In this document: positions 23,517-37,800 of the stretch, in pieces
Layout: the number at the start of each line of letters is the position of its first letter
How positions within the stretch are numbered: position 1 is the first letter of the stretch
From: Clarireedia homoeocarpa
Lineage: Eukaryota; Ascomycota; Leotiomycetes; Helotiales; Rutstroemiaceae
Assembly (NCBI GenBank): GCA_001465935.1
Contig: LNKV01000075.1
Location: 20,609 to 78,632, forward strand
Reading direction: 5' to 3'
Length of the DNA: 58,024 bases
Notes under the pieces: model-generated
Seen by the model: the letters and a program-made list of their open reading frames with translations, nothing else
What the model was told of the DNA's origin: nothing
Database searches by the model: none
Translations under genes and position numbers: made by a program

Positions 23517-24221
23517 TAGAAAATATTATTTTTTAAAATAAAATCGTTTTAAAAATAATATTCTTTAAATATTTTATTCTTTTGAAAATAGTATATCTTT
23601 ATAAAAAGATTATTTTTAATAACTAGATATTTTTAAAAATTATATCTTTTTATAATTATATATTTTTAAAAATAATATTTTTTTCTAATTTATATTTATT
23701 TAAAAATAATATCTTTTTAAATATTAAACTTTTTAGAATATAATATTTCTATAAAATAATATCTATTTAAATATAATATATTTTTAAAAATAGTATATTT
23801 TTTAAATAGATTATTTCGAAAATAATACTCTTTTAAAAATCTTATTTTTTTTCAAAATTATATTTTTTTCAAAATTATATTTTTTTCTTAATTTTACTTT
23901 TCTTGAAAATTATATATTTTTTATTAATTATACTTTTTTATAAATTATCTCTTTTTAAAAAATATATTTTTTTTAAAATTTATACTATTTTCTAAAATTA
24001 ATATTATTTTTAAATTTATATTTTTTCGAAAATTATATTTTTTATAAAAATATACTTTTTTTAAAATTATATTTTTTTTAAAATTATATTTTTTTTAATT
24101 ATCTACTCTTTTTATAATAATATTCTTTTTATAATAATATCTTTTTTATAATTATACTCTTTTTAAAATTATATTCTTTTCAAACTTATATCTTTTTTAA
24201 AATTATATTTTTTTTAAAAAT
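23517..24221. repeat. 17-bp minisatellite, about 40 degenerate copies
   Basis: About 700 bp are built of head-to-tail units of 15-19 bp, most often 17, of the form RAAAATTATATTTTTTT (for example gaaaatagtatatcttt, aaaattatatttttttc, ataataatattcttttt). Two neighbouring perfect units begin at 23,854 and 23,871. The unit is not a multiple of three, so it is non-coding satellite DNA. Copies differ by transitions and by length of the T run. Confidence 0.8.
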
Positions 24222-24804
24222 AATTATAAGTATTAAGACTTACTATTTCTTATATAGATAATATATAAAGACTTTATTTATTTTATAAAAAATAAGAAAA
24301 CTAATAAAACTATATATAATCTATCTATTATATATTATTCTTCTTTTTTTTCTTTTACTAATATTAATTTTTTATAAAAGTTTCTTTATTTTCTTATAAC
24401 TCTCTTTTCTTAATTATAATATTTTTAAGCCTTTTAAAATTCTAGAGTATTTAGTTATAATTTAACTTTATTAAAATAATCTTATTATTTAATATATATA
24501 TTTTAGAATATAAATTCGTTATTACTAATTTACTTACTAAATTAAAATATTTATTTATATTTTTTATTAAACTTTTTTTCTATCTTTCTATTTTATTTTT
24601 TTATTTTATAATATTTAATATATAATTATTAGTTTATACTATCTTTAATATAATTTTTCTTTATATTTATATTTAACTTTCTATTTTTTTTATATTAAAT
24701 ATTTAGTTAAATATTAATTAGAAGTAATAAAGATTTATTTTATAAATCAATATTTAATTAATTTATTTATATTAAAATTAGTTTTATTATTATAAAATAA
24801 ATAT
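24222..24804. other. unassigned AT-rich spacer
   Basis: RIP-degraded DNA between the minisatellite and the left arm of the inverted-repeat element. Nothing recognisable was seen. Confidence 0.4.
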
Positions 24805-24972
24805 ATATATTTTAGTTTATAAATAAATATTTAGAATTTATAAATAAATTATATCTATTAGTTAATAATCTAGTTTATTATCTAATTAATATAGTTTTTA
24901 ATTAAACTAGTTTATTAATTAATAAATATAGTTTATATTAAAATATAAAATTATTTATAAATAGATTATATA
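24805..24972 (+). repeat. left long inverted-repeat arm
   Basis: Pairs with 26,991-27,156. It contains sub-repeats of the CTAGTTTATTA type and about 20 bp missing from the other arm. Confidence 0.65.
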
Positions 24973-25056
24973 TATATATTAATATTTTTAATTTATCTCT
25001 TTACTAATCTATATATTATTTCTATTTACTTTATATTTATTTAATAGTATTAACTT

Positions 25057-25220
25057 ATTATTATTTATTTTTTCTAAATCTTTTAACTATTTTATTATTA
25101 TTATTTTACTTCGATATTAATATTTTCTTAATAGATAAATATTATTATTTACTTTTCTTAAATCTTTTAATTATTTTATTATTATTATTTTTTTCGATAT
25201 TAGTATTTTCTTAATATATA
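25057..25220. repeat. 84-bp tandem duplication
   Basis: Copy one, 25,057-25,140, and copy two, 25,141 to about 25,220, align without gaps, for example CTAAATCTTTTAACTATT against TTAAATCTTTTAATTATT and TTCGATATTAATATTTTC against TTCGATATTAGTATTTTC. Differences are transitions, as expected from RIP. The unit is 28 codons long, so it may have been part of a coding region inside the inverted-repeat element. Confidence 0.8.
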
Positions 25221-26990
25221 ATATTATATTAACTAACTATTTATAATTATAATCTTTATTTATATAATAGTAAACTAAGTATTTATATTTATTCTTTTAA
25301 TAATTATATTTCTTAATAATATATAACTTTTTATATTTATATAATATTACTATTTTATTAAATATTAATATTTTCTTTATTATTATATTTAAAAGTACTT
25401 TTATTTTAAACTCTTAAATATCTAATTTATTTATAATTAAATTAGATAGTTTATTTAACTCTTTAATAAAAATAAGATTCTTAATAATTTTAAATTTTAT
25501 TTAAATTTGATATTTATAAAAATACTTTATAATAAATATTTTAATAAATATCTATCGATTATTAATATTTATATAAATACTTTTAAAAAAGTTTAAAAAG
25601 ATAATATCTTTTATTATAAATTTCTCGATCTCTTATTATTTAATATATTTAATTATTATTAAATTCTTACTTTTAATAGTTATTAGATATATATTTTAAA
25701 GAACCGGATTAATAATCTTTTTAAAAAGATTACTTTTTATAATATATATTATTTTTTTATTTTTAATTTAAACTTAAAGATTTATTTAATAATTAGTTAA
25801 TTCTTTAAATAAATTAAAGTTAGAATTTAAAGAAATTATTATAGTTATTTAAGATATTTAAAATATTTCTTTTAAAATTTATTTAATTATAATTAAACTG
25901 TCTTTATATATAATTTTAAGATTAAATTGATATTTTTTAGTTATTAGTTATATAGATATAGTCTTTTCTCGGAATATTATTTATTATAAATAAACTTTAG
26001 AAATTAAATAATATTATTTATTTATAAATATATATATTTTAAATAATACTAACTTTTAAATAATATTATTATTATTTACTTTCTATATAATAATTTTATA
26101 TTTTATTATTCTATTAGTTTATTTAATAGTTTTTAAATTTAAAAAATATAAAATATATTATTAATAAGTTTAATTTTATATTTATATAATAAAATTAAGA
26201 TTATTTCTTTAAACTCCTTATTATTATTATATTAAAAGATTTTAGAAAAGTAGAATATTTAAATAAAGAAGATTAAATAGTTAATAATATTTTTTATATA
26301 TTTACTTTTTAAAATATAAAGTTAAGTAAATTTATTATAATAATCTTTTATATAATAAATCTAAATATATCTCTTATTAAAAATATATCTTATATTAATT
26401 AAATTTATTTATATATACTTTTATATTTTAAATATTTAAATTAGTTAAAAAAGATATTTAGTTTAATTTATATAATTAAATATATAATATTAATAATATT
26501 ATATAATCTAAATATATTCCTCTTTTTTAATATTATAAAATTATAAATATATTTTATAATATAATTTATTTTTTCTAATATAATATAGTTAAAAATATTT
26601 ATTTTTAATTACTTTAAATATCTTATTTTATAATATAATATATCGAGGTTTAAACTATTTACTTTCTAGTTTATAATAAAGATAATTATTAATAAAAATA
26701 TATTTATTTTTAATAAAGAACTTAAAATTATAATCGGTTTAGTTTAATATTTTATAATTAAGATTATCTAAATAGAGTTATATTTTATTTTAATTATAAA
26801 AAGAAAGTCGGTCTTTATATTTATATTTATAAATTTATTTTTAATCTCTTTAAAAAAGTTATCGATAATTTAAAGAGATATTAATAAAGTTATATTAACT
26901 AGAATAATATTTAAAAACTATAATATAAATAAAAGAAAGATTATTAATTATATAAAATATATATTTATATAATAAAAACTATTTACTTTA

Positions 26991-27156
26991 AAGTATTAAT
27001 AGATAAATATAATTTATTTATAAATAACTTTGTATTTTAATATAGATTATATCTATTAATTAATAAACTAGTTTAACTAGAAATTATATTTATTAGATAA
27101 TAAATATAATCTATTTATTAATTGAAATATTAGATTATAAACCGGAATATATTAAA
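26991..27156 (-). repeat. right long inverted-repeat arm
   Basis: Reverse complement partner of 24,805-24,972. It ends near TAAACCGGAATATATTA. The surviving CCGG shows that CpG was less affected than CpA. Confidence 0.65.
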
Positions 27157-28080
27157 TTATATTTATATTTAATTATAAACATGATTATTATATTTACTAA
27201 TTATAGAAAAATATAATTATCTAATATTTTTAAGAAAACTTTATAAAATAATATATAGATATAATAAAATTAAATAATAAACTATAAAGTATATTAGATT
27301 TAAATTTATATATTTTATCTTATATATTATTTAATAATAATCCTTTACTTTCTATTTAAAGTTATTATTTTATATTTTAATTTATATATATAATTAAGAT
27401 AAATTAATAAACTCTTTTAAAAAAATAATTAGATAATCTTATTTCTTATTATTATATAATAAAAAATTAAGTAAGTAAAAATATTAATATATCTAATAAA
27501 TATATAAACGATTATAATATTACTTATTTATAATTAATATATATATTAATATTATTATCTATTAAATTTTATAAGATATTTATTATCTAATTATAAAAAA
27601 GAAAGTTATTAATATATTTAGTATAAATTTATAAAACGAATTAATTTAATACTAGTTTATTATAATATTATAATAACTTTAATATTAAAAATAATATTAA
27701 TAATAATACTTTTATATATATATAAAATATATTATATAATTTTAAATAGAAAAAAATATTAATCGAGAATATTTACTTTATATCTATTAATTAAATATTT
27801 TAAATTTTTATAAGTATTTATAAAGAACTCTAATAAAATATATTATATATTTTATATATCTAATTCTTAGTTTTATTATATATATATCTTTAATATATAT
27901 AATTAGTAAATGTAATTTATATTCTTTTATTTAGTTTGTTTTAAAATATATAATAGAAAAGTAAAATTTTAAATATTAAATATATTTTATATTCTAGATA
28001 GTTATAATAATTATATTAATATTAATAAAAAACTTATAATAGTAAAAAATTAAAATATTATTAAAGAAAGTTTTAAAAAT
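27157..28080. other. unassigned AT-rich DNA upstream of the TPR-CHAT relic
   Basis: RIP-degraded sequence that may include the promoter or first exon of the + strand gene that follows. No motif was recognised. Confidence 0.4.
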
Positions 28081-31000
28081 AAAAAAGTTACTTATTATAA
28101 GAACTTAAAGAGTTGAAATAAATAAAGAGAGTTATAGAGTTAGAGTATAAGTTAATCGAATTAAAAGTTAAATAAAAGATTAAAATATTTAAATATTATA
28201 TAGAAAAGTAAAAAAGAATAAAAGAAGTTTAGAAGTTTAAATATTAAATAAAAGAAAAGTAAAACCAACTTTATTTTATATTTATTAAAAGTATAATATA
28301 TAATAATATTTTTAATTTTAATTAGTTTAAAAATTTCTTAGAATAATTTACTAACTTCTAATAATTATATTAAAGTTTTTATTTTAATAGATCTATTTTT
28401 TAAATTAACTTTAATAAAGTTAACTTTAATAAAAATAGATTATTATTTTTATTTCTACGATATTATTTAATAAAAGTCTAGTATTTTAATAAATATATTT
28501 ATAATTATTATAATTACTAGATCTCTTTTAATCTTAGAAACTATTAAAAAAGACTTTAATATAAATATTATAACTTTATAATATTATTAAAAGTTAAATA
28601 AGTTTATTAATAATAGTTCTAAGTTATTATTTTATAATATAGATTTAAAATAGTTATACGAATTTATAAGTATTTTAAAAAGAAACTAGAAGAAGAATAT
28701 TAAAGATCTTAAAATATTTAATTCTTTTTATTATTTTATATTTATAAAAACTAATATAGTAAATAATATTTAAAAAGTAATTTAAAAAACTAAAGAAGTA
28801 ATAAAGACTATATATATTAATAATTCTAATTATATACTTTATTTAAAAGATATAATTATAATATTACTAAAAAAATATAAATATATAAGTTCGTTAAAAG
28901 ATCTTAACTAAATTATCTTTTTTATAAAAGTAATAATTATAATTATACTTTCTTTTTATTTAAAATATTTAAATAAATTAATAAATCTAGTTAAAATAAA
29001 AATCAAAAAAACTTTATAAATAAATTTAATTAAAGACTTTAATAATATTAAAATTATAATTATAAAAGTAGAGAGTATAATATAAAAAGTAGATAATAAT
29101 TAAATTAGATATTATTTAAATAAGTTTAAATAAACTAATAATTTTAATAACTTGAATATAATTATTATAAAAAGCGAAGAAATAATAATAATAATATTTT
29201 ATAATTATATAGATCGAGTAATTATATTAATTAATCTAATTATTTCTTTTTTAAGAAAGTTTAAATAAATTAGTAATATTAATAACTTAAATATAATTAT
29301 TTAAATCGAGTAGTTATATTAACTAATCTATATATTTCCTTTTTAAGAAGATTTAAATAAATTAGTAATATTAGTAACTTAAATATAATTATTATAAAAA
29401 ATAAAGAAGTAATAATAATAATATCTTATAATTATTTAAATTAAATAAATAAATTAAATAACTTAATTATTTCTTTTTTAAGAAAGTTTAATTAAATTAA
29501 TAATATTAATAACTTAAATATAATTATTATAAGAGATAAAGAAATAGTAATAATAATATCTTATAATTATTTATATCGAATAAATAAATTAAATAATTTA
29601 ATTACTTTCTTTTCGAGAAAGTTTAAATAAATTAATAATATTAGTAACTTAAATATCTTTATTATAATAAATAAAAAAATAATAGAAATAATATTTTATA
29701 ATTACTTAGATCAAGTAATTATATTAATTAATTTAGTTATTTCCTTTTTTAGAAAGTTCAAGTAAATTAATAATATTAGTAACTTGAATATAAATATTAT
29801 AAAAAGTAAAAAAGTAATAATAATAATATTTTATAATTATTTAAATTAAATATATAAGTTAAATAATTTAGTTATTTTCTTTTTAAAAAGATTCGATTAA
29901 ATTAATAATATTAATAACTTAATTATAATTATTATAAAAGATAAAGAAATAATAATAATAATATTTTATAATTATTTAAATTAAATAAATATATTAAGAA
30001 TTTTAGTTATTTCCCTTTTAATAAAATTCTAATAAACTAGAATTTAAAATAATTTCGAGAAAACTATTAATTTATTAATAAAAATAATATAATAATTTAA
30101 TATAATATTATAAATATAAATCTAATTAATATTATTAGCTATTAAAATATTAATTAATAATAAGAAATAAATTAAAATAAATTATATTACTAAGATTATT
30201 ATAAATCTTTTTTTAATAATTACTTTATATTAATTAAAATAATAAGATTAATAATATATTTTAAAAGAATTTATTAGTTTAATAATATTAATTATCTTTA
30301 TTACTCTTAAAATAAAAAAAGAAATATTTTAAATTATATAATTATTAGAATTAGATAGAGATATTATTATAAAATTAAAGTTTAGAATATAATTTAATTT
30401 AATTAAATTTAAAGAATAGTATTTATAAATAATAAAGAAGTTTAAATATACTCGATTTTATTATTAGAAAAAATACTTTATCTTTTAAATAAAAAATATA
30501 TTAATATTATAATATAAATCTTAAACTTAATAATATTATTAATTAAATTTACTATTTATTTAACTTCGAATATTTTTTACTTTTTTTATAAATCGATAAT
30601 TTAAAAATAATTTTATCTTTAAAACTTATTATTTTTATTAATATTAATAAATATTATTATAATATATTTTTTATTAAAAAGTAGATTATCTAGTTAATAT
30701 ATCTTCTTACTTTATATTAATTAGATATTAAAGAAAATATCGCGTTTATAAAATCAATTTAATTTATTTATATACTATTTTTAAATATTAAAAGTCAGAT
30801 ATTTTATATATTAAAGTAGTTTTAGAATATAATAATAAAGTCGATTTTAGATATATTAAGATTTTAAAAAACTCTCTTTAATAATAATTAGTTTTAAATA
30901 TAATAAATCTTAATTAGTTTATTTAATTTATTATCTTTATATATTACTAATTATTATTTCTTATTATTTATAAAGATAATATTTAATAAAGTAATATTAT

Positions 31001-31800
31001 TATATAATTTATTTATTAAAATATTTATATATATTTATTAGAATTTATAAAAGAAGAATCTTAGTTTTATATTTTATTAGATTTTATTTATATTAATAAA
31101 TATTATATCGAAGTATTCTAACTTTAAATTTATTAGAAAAGAAGTAAATAAATTAATAAATATTTTTTTAAATCTAATCTCAAAGATAATATTAATATAA
31201 TTATTTAGAGAAATTATCTTTTTAATTTTAAATAAATATATAATCTTCTATTTTATTAATTATAATAAATTATATTTATTAGATCTTTTAAAAAACTTTT
31301 TATTTATTAATAATTAATAAGAAAACTTATTAATAATTAAATATCTTATAAAATTAAATTTTAATAAAATATCTTCTTAGTTTATATATTTATTAGTTTA
31401 TTTAATAAATAAAAGTAATATAAAGAATCTATATAATAAAACTATATATCTAATAACTATATATTAATTAATAGATTTTTAATATATAATAAAATCGTTT
31501 TAAAAAATATTTAATTAATATTTTATTAATATAATAAAGAAAATATATAAGATAATAATAAATAATAATATTATAAATAATAAGAAAATATCTTTAAATA
31601 TATATAAAATTATAAAATTTCTTCGAGATATTATATAAAAGAAAGATAAAAAAAAACTATAAAATCTTTAAATTTAAAAGAGAGAGATCTTTTAAAATCT
31701 AAAATAAAAGTTATAAAATATATAAAATCTTTAAAATATAAGAAAGAAGATATAATTAAAAGAAGTAATCTATTTATTTAAATTATATATATTTATATTA
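28081..31800 (+). pseudogene. TPR-CHAT protein gene (caspase-like, NLR-associated), RIP-inactivated
   Basis: Ghost of a fungal TPR-CHAT gene. CHAT is a caspase-like protease domain, found in fungi with TPR arrays and linked to cell-death and non-self response. The N-terminus (about 28,101-28,270) is a Glu/Lys/Leu-rich coiled coil (ELKELK, VIELEYKLIELK). An array of 45-codon TPR units follows (29,125-30,026), each reading like L-N-N-L-A...F-x-x-T-x-x-I-x-x-L-x-x-A-I after RIP is allowed for. The CHAT domain follows: LNKYIIFYFINYNK (31,228-31,269; family H-F-A-x-H-G-x-S), then LITIY-L-DF-YII (about 31,445-31,500) matching the conserved A-x-Q-L-A-G-F-x-x-V-I segment, and LNIYKIIKFLRD near 31,595-31,630. 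The catalytic His is now Tyr and stops are frequent. The array changes frame after its second unit through a 43-bp deletion. The end is approximate. Confidence 0.78.
29125..30026 (+). repeat. 135-bp tandem array (TPR units), 6 full copies plus one of 92 bp
   Basis: The TTT/TTC anchor of each unit falls at 29,125, 29,260, 29,352, 29,487, 29,622, 29,757, 29,892 and 30,027, so the period is exactly 135 bp apart from one 92-bp unit with a 43-bp deletion between ATAATTATT-type direct repeats. A unit is 45 codons, the usual spacing of TPRs in fungal TPR-CHAT and related proteins. Units differ almost only by C/T and G/A changes. Confidence 0.9.
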
Positions 31801-34800
31801 GATTATAAGAGATAGTTTTATAATATTAAAAGTTAATCTTTTTTTTAATTTATTAAAAGTTAATATTTAATCTTAGTTTTTTTAATTATATTTTTAATTT
31901 TAACTTTAATTTTTTTTTAAAAAGAGTTTTCTAGAAATAATTATTAAATTTATTTATTATAAACTATTATTAGATTTATACTTTTATAATAAAATTATTT
32001 TAAACTTTATATATCTATAATTTATAAGATTATTATATATTTTATATATTTATTTAATTTTAAAGTTAAAAGATAATATATTAATATATAGAATATAATA
32101 TAAATATATTATATATTTTATATTTTATAAAGATATTTCTTAATTTCTATTTAATTTAATTCTCTTTTATTTTTCTAGATTATTATAATAAAAATTAAAT
32201 AATTTTAAAGAATTATAATTATAATATCTTTTTTATCTTTTATATAACTTTTTTTATATTACCCGGTTATTAAATATATATATACTAATTATTATAAATT
32301 ATATTATAAAAACTATAACTTGATTATATTTCTAATAACTTTATAATAATATTTAAATAATATATACTTTAATCTTTTAATTAAAATTTAATAATAGATT
32401 ATTAATTCTTATAAAACTAATATTAATAACTTTGTTTTTAAAGATATTTATATAACTTTATCTTTTTTATAAAATAATTTATCTCTTTTACTCTTTCTTT
32501 TTATATATAATAAATTCGCTTATAATTATATAAATAGTTATTAATTCTTAACTCGAAGTTATAAGATAATCTAATATTATTTAAATAAAGAGTATAAAAT
32601 ATATTATATTAATTATCTATTTTATATTTATTATATTTACTTTTAGAGCTAGTATTTAATAATATATATTTAATATTAGATTATATAAAATTAAAAGAGA
32701 AAGAAAGAAATAATATAAAAAGAATAGTTTAATAAAAAAAGAATATAATTAAAAGAGAAAAAGTTTAAGAAATATTAATATAAATTAGATTAATAAGTTT
32801 TTAACTTTATAATCTCTTTATTAATAAAAGTAGATATATTTTATATAAATTAAATATAATTTTAAAATTAATAAAGAAGTAGAAATAAATAATAATATAT
32901 AATTTATATAATTTATTTATCAACTACTTTAAATTCTTATAATAATAATTTATTTATTAATTTTAAATTATTTTATTAATTATATTTTTAGAATATAAAA
33001 GAACTTTAATTTTATAAATTTAAATAATAATAAATTAAAATTTTCTTATTTATTATATATTTTTAATCAAGTTATTTAATATTATTATAATATATTTTAA
33101 ATAATCTCTAAACTTTTATATTATTAATTTAAAATCTTTATTTTAACTAAATTCTACTTTTATTTATTTAAACTATTTATATAATTTATAATATTTTATT
33201 AATATTAGAAATACTAATAATAGTTCCTTTACTTTATTTTTTATATTTAATAAATAAAACTTATTATCTAGAATTAGATTTATAATATTTAATTTTCTTT
33301 TATTTAAAAAACTTTTATTAAATAAATTTAAAAGTTTCTTAAAAAGAATTAGAACTAATTATTAGAAAATAATAAAAGTAAAAAAAAGAAATAGAATAAA
33401 AATAAGAAGAATAGAATAAAGGAAAAGAAATAAAAAGATAAATTAAAAAATAAATTAAAAGATAAATAGAAAGATAAAAATAATTAAGAAAAGAAATTAA
33501 AAAGAGAATTAGAATAAATATTAATAAAGAGAGATAATAATAAATTAAAGATAAATTTAATTAAATCGATTATTAGATATATTAAAAAGAATATTATAAT
33601 TAAATAGTTTTTTTAATTTAATTATACTTTCTAGACTAATATCTTAATAATTAGAATTACTTTTTATTTACTTTTTATTTATTTTTTTAATATCTTTAGA
33701 ATTTAAATATAAAGTTTAATATTTTATATATTATATTTTTATATAATAATTCTTATTAAACTAATCTATATTAGATATCTTCTTATATTTAAATATATAC
33801 TCTTTTAATATATTTATCGAATATTTAATTAATTACATTATTTTATTTATTTTAATTAATTTAAATAATTATAATTTATTTAAAAAAAGTATTTTTATTA
33901 AAAAAGTAATTATTTAATATTATATATACTAAAGTTATTATATTAAAATCGTAGTATTATTAAGAAGGAAAATATTTAAATAAATATTAATTAGTTTATA
34001 AATAATTAAATTTTTACTTTTTATTTAGATAATATTTAATATTAGATTAATATCTCTTAACTTTATATTATAATCTAAATTATAATTTAAAATTATTAAA
34101 TTATATTTTAATAACTTATATTTAATTAGAAACTAGTAATTAATTTAAAATAAATCTAAAATAGTTTAATTAATAACTAGTTTAATTAATTTTTTTTAAT
34201 AGTGTTATTAAATTAATTTAATAAAAGTTATTATTAATTAAGTAAATAAATATAAATATTAAAAAAAAGACTTTATATTAAAGAAAACTAGTTTTAATTA
34301 TATTTAGAAAATTACTTTTAACTAATTATAAAATTTAATTATCTTTTATAAATATATCTATATTTTATAAAAAAGATATTAAAATAGATAATCGAAATTA
34401 TATCTATTAAATATTAAAATATATATTAAGTTATATAAAATATATTTATTTATAATAAAAACTAATTATTATTATAAAGTATTATAAAACTCGAAGTTAA
34501 ATAAATTATATTTTTTATATTATTTATATTCTATTTTAGTTTATAAGTTATATACTTTTTTAATATCTAATATATATTCGACTCTTTATTAGATCTCTAG
34601 TTTATTAAATTTAAATTAATTTCTCTTTCTCTTTAACTTCTATTTTCTAATATATAAAAAGTTTATTAGTTTTTTTTATATTATAAAGATAATTATAAAT
34701 ATTAAATTAAATAAGTTTAATAATTTAAAAATAAATTTAAAAGATATTAAAAGTTTCTTTAAATATAATTATATATTAGTAAATAGTTATTATTATTATT

Positions 34801-37800
34801 AAATACTATCTTTTTAATATTAAAAAGTTATTTAATATCTACTTTTCTATATTCTTTATTATTTATTAACTATAAATTAAGATTATAAGATAAAGTAGTT
34901 ATATTTTATAAATACTTATTATTTTATATATTATTAATAAAATATATTCTATATATTTATAACTCGAGTTTATTTAATAATATAAGATTATATTTATATT
35001 TTAATATAAATAGTTATAAATTAATAAATTAAAAATAAAACTTTAAATAAAATAAACTAAATTTAAATAATATTATTTAGATCTAATTAAAGTAATTATC
35101 TTATAATTAAAATAAACTTAAATATAACTTTTAAATTTAATATAGATATTATTTTATAATTAATAATAAGAAGTTAAATAAATAAGAAAGTAATAACTAA
35201 ATAGTTTTTTTAATATTAATTTAAATAAATATTAAAAAGTAATTAAAATATTAAGAATAATACTAATCTATAAACTTATTTTACTAATAATTTAATATTT
35301 ATTAAATAGTAATTAGTAAATAATAATAAAAGTAGATTAATTTATAAAAACTAATTTATTTAAAAGTTATTAAAATAAACAAATTATATAAAAAAGATTT
35401 TTAAAAATAACTCTAATTATATCTCTATTTATATCTCTTATTTTAATATATTTAACTCTTTTAAATAAATATATTTCTTTATTATATATAAAACTTATAA
35501 AAAAGAAAGTTCTTATATATATTTTATAATTATTTATTTATAAATAAACTTTATTAGTTTTATTTTAAGAAAAGATATATATAAATTAAGAATAAAATAA
35601 AGTTGATTATTTATTTTATAATTTATAAAAATAATAATATTAAAAGAAAATATATATTATATATAATATAATCTAATTATTTAATTTAAGTTTTTATTAA
35701 AATCTATAAAGTTAATATTAGTTTATAAATTATATATAAATATATTTAATCTTTAACTTAATTTTATTTTATTTTATTTATAATATAAATAAGTTTTAAA
35801 ATTAGATTTTTATTTATATACTATTAATCGAGTAATTATATAAATAATATATTTTATATCTTTAAGTTATAATAAATTTTATAATATAGATTATAAATAA
35901 AATTATATATTAATAATATAAGATATATATTTTAAATTCCTTTATATAAAATAAATTCTTTAATTAAATTAACTTTTATTATTATTATTATTATATTATC
36001 TCTATTATATTTTTATATTAATAAAAGAGTCTTTAATATTAAATAAATATATAAAAGATTATAATATTTAACTTTTTATAATAAATTGTTTATAATTAAT
36101 TATCTAATTTATTATTTTTATTATAAGGTTTTAATTAATAACTTAATTAATAAATATAAAAATCTTAACTTTTAGTATTAAAATATATTTATTATAATAT
36201 ATTCTAATTTATAATTTTACTAGTTAATAAATAATAGTTTTAATATTAGTTCTCGAGACTTTATCTTTATTATTAAGAGTTTTATAATTTAAAACAAGTT
36301 TATTTATAATATATATAATTTTATAATAATTAGTTAGAAGAAATTATAAATATATTATAAAGAGTAGAAAAATAAAAGAATATTAAGTAAGAAGGGTTTA
36401 TAAAACTAATTTAAAATTAAATTATAAATTTTCTTTATTATTTCTAATAATATTATTAAATATTCGGAATTTAATTTAATATTATTTAATAAAACTAATA
36501 AGATTTATATATATTTTCTTTTTATTAACTATATTGAAAAATAAGATTAAGTTAAAAAAATATTAATAAATAATAATCTCTAGATAATAATATTATTTAG
36601 AAATATATATACTAGATTATTATTTATAAAATCTAATATTATTATATATATTATAAAAGTATTAAAGAATCTTATTAATTATATTTAGAGAAATCTAGAA
36701 ATAATAAATATTAATATTATTAAAAAATTATAAATTTAATAAAAGAAGATAAATATTAGATTAATATATAAGAATATTTATAAGTTATTAATTTATATTA
36801 ATATAATATATAATATCTAATTATTAAACTATTCTAAATATTAATATCTAGACTTCGATAATTATTTTTAATTATATAAAGTTATAGAATATAAAGTATT
36901 ATAATTAATCGGAGTTATTATAAATATATTTTATAACTTATTTACTATTAAAATAATATTATAATGAAATCTAATATCGAAATTACTATTATTATTAATA
37001 TTAGTTATAAGATTAAAATAAAGAGAGAAATAGAAGTATAAATTAAAACTAATAATTTATATAAATAAATAATCTTATAATTTATAATTATATATTAATA
37101 TTATATTATAGATAGTTATATAATATATTAAGTTTATTAAATATTATTAAATATAAATTAAGAATTATATAAATAAAACTAAGAATCTTTTATTATTATC
37201 TTTAATTTAATTTATATAAACTCTATTTATCTATTATTATTATCTTTATATTTTTAAATAATTATTATATTTTAGAATATTAATTAAATACTTTTAAATA
37301 TCTTTATTAAAAGTTATAAAACTATCGAAAATAAAGTTAAATAATAAAAGTATTTAATAAAATTAAACTTAGTACTTTAATTAATTTATAATTTAATATA
37401 TATTTACTATTATTAATAATAAAATAAGGAAATAAATTTAAAAATAATTTTAAAGAGATTCGGAAAATAATTATATAATTAGATTTTTATAAAAAGATAA
37501 TATAAAAATATAATTAGTTTAATAATTAGTTTTATAATTAATTTTGTAATTGATTTTATAATTAGTTTTATAATTAGTTTAGTTATATATATAATAAACT
37601 TTTAATAACTAAATTATAATTTTTAATAACTTTTTTTATTATAAATATATTTATAAATAAGTGATTTTAATTAGAGAGTATTTCTTTTTAAATTAATTAT
37701 TTTTATTTTTTATAATATATTAAAACTTTATATATTTTATTATAATAATATATCTCTTTTTAATATATTATTAAATCTAATATAAATATAGTTTTTAGTT

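Larger units (their letters stand above)
24805..27156. mobile_element. RIP-degraded element with long (~165-bp) inverted repeats
   Basis: Two arms, about 24,805-24,972 and 26,991-27,156, are imperfect reverse complements of each other. They share long blocks such as TTAATTAATAAACTAGTTTA and TTTATAAATAA-TTT-TATTTTAATATA. The right arm lacks about 20 bp present in the left. Such long terminal inverted repeats around a 2.35-kb unit suggest a DNA transposon, possibly Mutator-like, but no transposase motif could be read. The ends and any target duplication are blurred by mutation. Confidence 0.6.

Noticed and set aside
29125..30026. CRISPR-like or satellite array
   Set aside because: There are no unique spacers, the unit is 135 bp, and the translation fits TPR units feeding into a CHAT domain. 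The setting is a eukaryotic genome.
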